DNA from: Fodinibacter sp963730365
GTDB lineage: Bacteria; Actinomycetota; Actinomycetes; Actinomycetales; Dermatophilaceae
NCBI GenBank assembly: GCA_963730365.1
Contig: CAVSRM010000019.1
Span: 107,716 to 171,715 of the forward strand
Direction of reading: 5' to 3'
Length of the DNA stretch: 64,000 nt
The translations under genes were made by a program, and so were the position numbers. This document shows, one piece after another, positions 62,372 through 64,000 of this stretch. A model generated the notes under the pieces. It did no database searches, was not told the DNA's origin, and saw only the letters and a program-made list of their open reading frames with translations. Each line of letters starts with the position of its first letter. The stretch's first letter is position 1.

Positions 62372-64000
62372 TCAGAGCAGGTCGGTGAGCTCCGCGTGGG
62401 CCCGGGAACGCACCCCCTCGAGCGCCTCCTTGGCCGTGCGGGCCCCGCGCGCCACCGCGGCCAGCCCCTGGCATTCCGGAAGAGAGTGCAGCGACAGCGC
62501 CAGGCGCACCACCGGCACCTTGCTCGGCGCCATCGACAGGCTCGACACCCCGAGCCCGGCGAGCACCAGCGCGAGCAGCGGGTCACCCGCCGACTCACCG
62601 CAGACCCCGATCGGGCGGCCCACGCGGCCCGCCCCCTCGCAGGCGGCGGCGACGACGTCGAGCACGGCGGGCTGCCACGGGTCGAGAAGGTCGCTCAGCT
62701 CACCCTGCATCCGGTCGGCCGCCATCGTGTACTGCGCCAGGTCGTTGGTGCCCAGGCTGCCGAAATCGACCTCGGCGAGCACGTGCGCGGCCCGCAGGGC
62801 GGCCCCCGGCACCTCGATCATCACCCCCGCCTTGGGTAGCCCGTTCTCGCGGACCCGCCGGGCGAACCAGGCGGCCTCCTCGACGGTGGCGACCATCGGG
62901 GCCATCACCCGTACGTCGGCTCCGGTGTCCTTGGCGGCGACGGCGAGCGCCTCGAGCTGGGCGTCGAGCAGCTCGGGCCGCTCCGCCGACAGCCGCAGGC
63001 CGCGCCGGCCGAGCGCCGGGTTCTCCTCCGGGCCCAGGTCGGCGAACGCGAGCGGCTTGTCGGCCCCGGCGTCCAGCGTGCGAACGACCACACGCCGGCC
63101 ACGGAACGGCCGGAACACGTTCCGGTAGATCTCTGCCTGCTCGTCGACGGTCGGCGCCCTGTCGGCGGAGAGAAAGACGAACTCGGTGCGGAAGAGCCCG
63201 ACGCCTTCGAGGTCGAGGGGCCCGGCGGCCTCGGCGTCCTGCACCCCACCGATGTTGGCAAGCAGCGCCACGTGGGTGCCGTCGCGCGTGGTGCCCGGAC
63301 CGCTGCCCGCCGCGAGTGCCTTGGCTCGCTTCTCGCGGCGCACCCTCTGGGCTTCGACGAGGGCAGGGTCGGGGGCGATGGTGACCTCGCCGGTGTCGCC
63401 GTCGAGCGCGACGGGTGTGCCGGCCGGGATGCCGGTGGCACCGGCGAGCTGGACGACCGCCGGGATGCCCATCTGGGCGGCGAGGATCGCCGTGTGGCTC
63501 GTTCGCCCACCGGCCTGGGTGACGATGCCGACCACCAGCGAGCGGTCGAGGGTCGCCGTCTCGGCGGGGGCGAGGTCCTCGGCGACGACGACGCTCGGCT
63601 CGGAGAAGTCGGGCACTCCCGGTGCCGGCACCCCGAGCACCGCGGCGACGGCCCGGGAGCCGACGTCGCGCAGGTCGGTGACCCGCTCGGCGAAGTAGCC
63701 CCCCAGCGCCTCGAACTGCGTGCAGTACTCCTCGACCGCGTTGGCGATCGCCGTGGCCGGACCACGGCCGGCGGCCAGCTGCTTGTCGGCGGCCTTGACC
63801 AGCCCCTTGTCCCGGGCGATGAGTGCCGTGGCCTTGAGGATCTGCTGGGCGGTGTCGTCGGCGTGCCGGGCCTTGCCCTCGAGGGTCACGGCGACGAGCT
63901 CGAAGGCGGCCTTGACGTCGGCCAGCGCGGCCTCGCGGTCGTCGACGGCCGCTTCGCCGGCCGGCGGCCGCACCGGAGGTGCGACCTGCACGACCGGTCC
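62372..64000 (-). CDS. ptsI: Phosphoenolpyruvate--protein phosphotransferase, PTS enzyme I (5' partial)
   Basis: 543 residues are visible and the N-terminus lies beyond the window; the last bases code GPVVQVAPP, a typical start region of the HPr-binding domain. The phospho-acceptor His is in GGRTSHTAILAAQMGIPAV. The PEP-binding barrel shows LDLEGVGLFRTEFVFLS, GRRVVVRTLDAGADKP, FGSLGTNDLAQYTMA and the catalytic Cys in GVCGESAGDP. Enzyme I passes phosphate from PEP to HPr for sugar uptake. Confidence 0.95.
   Translation of the reverse strand, partial: GPVVQVAPPVRPPAGEAAVDDREAALADVKAAFELVAVTLEGKARHADDTAQQILKATALIARDKGLVKAADKQLAAGRGPATAIANAVEEYCTQFEALGGYFAERVTDLRDVGSRAVAAVLGVPAPGVPDFSEPSVVVAEDLAPAETATLDRSLVVGIVTQAGGRTSHTAILAAQMGIPAVVQLAGATGIPAGTPVALDGDTGEVTIAPDPALVEAQRVRREKRAKALAAGSGPGTTRDGTHVALLANIGGVQDAEAAGPLDLEGVGLFRTEFVFLSADRAPTVDEQAEIYRNVFRPFRGRRVVVRTLDAGADKPLAFADLGPEENPALGRRGLRLSAERPELLDAQLEALAVAAKDTGADVRVMAPMVATVEEAAWFARRVRENGLPKAGVMIEVPGAALRAAHVLAEVDFGSLGTNDLAQYTMAADRMQGELSDLLDPWQPAVLDVVAAACEGAGRVGRPIGVCGESAGDPLLALVLAGLGVSSLSMAPSKVPVVRLALSLHSLPECQGLAAVARGARTAKEALEGVRSRAHAELTDLL

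Overview
The window is a GC-rich (about 70% by eye) stretch of chromosome from an actinomycete. I infer order Micrococcales, close to the Intrasporangiaceae, from overall gene content and order; the genus cannot be fixed from the sequence alone. Markers that support this are a mycothiol S-conjugate amidase (Mca), a groES-groEL operon under CIRCE control, the coaA / glmS-acpS-nnrD-alr-hydrolase-tsaE-tsaB-rimI-tsaD block, the eno-ftsB-DUF501-ppx block, many GTG starts, ATGA/GTGA overlaps, and several genes that start 6-7 nt after a TANNNT box without a ribosome binding site. No phage, plasmid, transposase, integrase or CRISPR array was found. The first gene (S4 protein) and the last (PTS enzyme I) run off the window.

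Layout. 0-3.2 kb: S4 RNA-binding protein, DUF2461 protein, then groES-groEL (minus) with two CIRCE operators. 3.2-9.8 kb: THUMP-like methyltransferase, a large acyl-CoA dehydrogenase/oxidase, ribokinase and nucleoside hydrolase (ribose salvage), and a GH3 lipoprotein. 9.9-18.6 kb (minus): a coupled operon for peptidoglycan precursors (glmS, alr), carrier-protein activation (acpS), NAD(P)HX repair (nnrD) and the t6A tRNA modification machinery (tsaE, tsaB, tsaD, with rimI). Divergent coaA starts CoA synthesis. 19.7-25.4 kb: secreted transglycosylase, PhoH/PIN protein, isoprenyl transferase, hemolysin-III protein, mca with a small membrane protein, and DUF4307. 25.5-29.6 kb: greA with promoter and terminator, a frameshifted alpha/beta hydrolase, an ABC-2 exporter and a VOC protein. 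29.7-38.7 kb: sulfur amino acid genes (metB, cbs, msrA) with an orphan MutL-like ATPase, a class V aminotransferase, FadH and a DnaJC28-like protein. 38.8-44 kb: methyltransferase, SGNH hydrolase, RidA, thiolase, an unknown protein coupled to a Bax inhibitor-1 protein.

43.96-44.43 kb is the only gap above 300 bp. It holds a 69-bp tandem repeat, a short (class I) tRNA with a UAA anticodon, and an 8-bp triple repeat. 44.4-56.4 kb (minus): ppx, DUF501, ftsB-like, eno, psuG-psuK, mazG, SurA-like lipoprotein, mfd, pth, rplY. 56.6-58.3 kb: an EamA exporter divergent from a CGNR zinc-finger protein across a palindromic operator whose core recurs twice after the CGNR gene. 58.3-64 kb: prs, glmU, a HerA-like ATPase and ptsI.

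Most of the window is ordinary core chromosome. The points most worth a second look are the CTGA(Y)GTCAG sites around the CGNR/EamA pair, the odd UAA tRNA with tandem copies of its 3' end, the twin 20-bp palindromes between metB and msrA, the palindrome on the trhA promoter, and the metB-mutL-aminotransferase operon.
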